Below are positions 63,066-64,000 of a DNA stretch of 64,000 nt, piece by piece. Made by a program: the position numbers and the translations under genes. Source of the DNA: Lycorma delicatula (lineage: Eukaryota; Arthropoda; Insecta; Hemiptera; Fulgoridae); NCBI RefSeq assembly GCF_047948215.1, contig NC_134456.1, positions 63,383,529 through 63,447,528 on the forward strand, read 5' to 3'. How positions within the stretch are numbered: position 1 is the stretch's first letter; each line of letters opens with the position of its first letter. The notes under the pieces are model-generated. The model did not search any database, had not been told where the DNA came from, and was given only the letters and a program-made list of their open reading frames with translations.

Positions 63066-64000
63066 TATAAAAGATAATTATTTAATAATAATCTAATATT
63101 AAAAAAAAGTTATATTGAAATATTAATTTCAGAAACAGTACAAAATCCGTTTAGTTATTCATTTATACAATTATTCGTTTGTTGGGTTTGTTGATAAAGT
63201 ATCAACTTTCATTTTATTCTGTTACAGTGGTACCATCTATAGTCAAAATATATTATTATTACAATTAGATCATGTATTTAGTACGTCTAATTACAACCTA
63301 TTATTCTAACGCTTTCGGCAATTTATTTATGTATTGTTAGTACGTATACCGTCCTAACAAAATTGTGTAAAATTAATACGTTTATTCACTTAAACGTATC
63401 GATATCGCACGTACACAAATTATGTTGTGTCAGAATACAAATATTTTATACCTTTGTTACTCTTTGTATTATATTTGTATTTGTCATTTCCGGCTACAAA
63501 GGGAAATAAACTGATGTATAATTATATGTTTATAATTATTCATACTATGTTTCGAAATTAAATTCAGTTATATCTGATTATTTTTACTCTTTATAATAAA
63601 ACAGCAGAAGTATATTTTCTTATTTTGTTGCAAAATTTTACACAAAACTAAATCGTTTTTTTTTCGGGAATATGTTTTATTTTAAATTATAATAATCTTA
63701 GGAAGATGGCTCTAAACCTACACATTATTATTACTATTTTATTTTTATTTTTTGGTTGTATAATCATAAATTATTAATAACTAATAGAAGTAATATAAAT
63801 AGTATTAATATAAGAGTATATTATTTTATCTGACATTGGGAAAACCTAGCAAATTTGTTTTACGGTAATAAGGAAAACACGAGGATAGAAAATTTTGATA
63901 AAATGTAATTATGACTACTTTTAAAAATAAAAGTAGTCATTTAAAAATAAAATGTAGCCATTTAAAAAGTCAAGAGAGTACATTAAGCTTTACTCCCCTA
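63066..64000. other. Unannotated AT-rich DNA with a 12-bp hairpin
   Basis: AT-rich. A perfect 12-bp-stem hairpin sits at 63911-63940 (ATGACTACTTTT, 6-nt loop, AAAAGTAGTCAT). A partial echo (AAATGTAGCCAT) follows at about 63950-63961. No gene was found. Confidence 0.5.

Overview
This window is 64 kb of very AT-rich animal nuclear DNA with no recognisable single-copy host gene. The dominant content is interspersed transposable-element (TE) copies: LINEs, tRNA-derived SINEs, Tc1/mariner-group DNA transposons, a foldback element and long dinucleotide microsatellites. The TE types point to an insect. The mix of BovB/RTE-like LINE, jockey remnant, transposases with a DUF4817-like N-terminus and this SINE family would fit a hemipteran such as a planthopper, but that is inference from family style and not a search result. 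Everything between the repeats looks like intergenic or intronic sequence. A few GC-richer islands carry short ORFs that I do not recognise.

Layout. 4.5-5.6 kb holds a SINE abutting a jockey-type reverse transcriptase (RT) remnant. 8.0-9.3 kb holds a partial and a nearly complete copy of a ~0.7-kb repeat family (called R700 here). 9.6-12.4 kb is a 5'-truncated LINE with an 11-bp target-site duplication (TSD). 14.4-14.8 kb is a ~390-bp foldback. 17.5-18.5 kb is a dead Tc1/mariner-type transposase. 23.2-24.7 kb is a degenerate ~150-bp tandem array leading to a Helitron-like end. 27.0-28.9 kb is a GC-richer LINE ORF1-only insertion with a 13-bp TSD. 29.4-30.7 kb is a complete but dead mariner-like element. 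31.7-32.7 kb holds R700 and a SINE with a perfect 15-bp TSD. 34.5-35.4 kb is an internally deleted derivative of the same LINE, keeping both ends. 37.2-37.5 kb is a DDE transposase tail. 41.9 kb is a SINE. 45.4-48.1 kb is a second, much better preserved LINE copy with its own 11-bp TSD. 49.3-50.3 kb is R700 between ~74-bp direct repeats. 55.4-56.4 kb holds a tRNA-headed repeat and a SINE. 57.3-58.3 kb is a 52-bp inverted duplication ending at a (CA)51 tract. 61.7-63.1 kb is a Tc1-type element with ~265-300-bp terminal inverted repeats (TIRs).

No gene here works as part of a pathway. The internal logic is that of a TE graveyard. The LINE copies at 9.6 and 45.4 kb and the deletion derivative at 34.5 kb complement each other: the deletion copy supplies the 5' leader and ORF start that both long copies lack, which suggests a single-ORF LINE of RTE type. 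The SINEs were presumably mobilised by a LINE in trans. Every transposase and RT gene seen is broken, with one caveat: the 45.4-kb LINE is interrupted by only one frameshift besides its 5' truncation, so its family was probably active recently.
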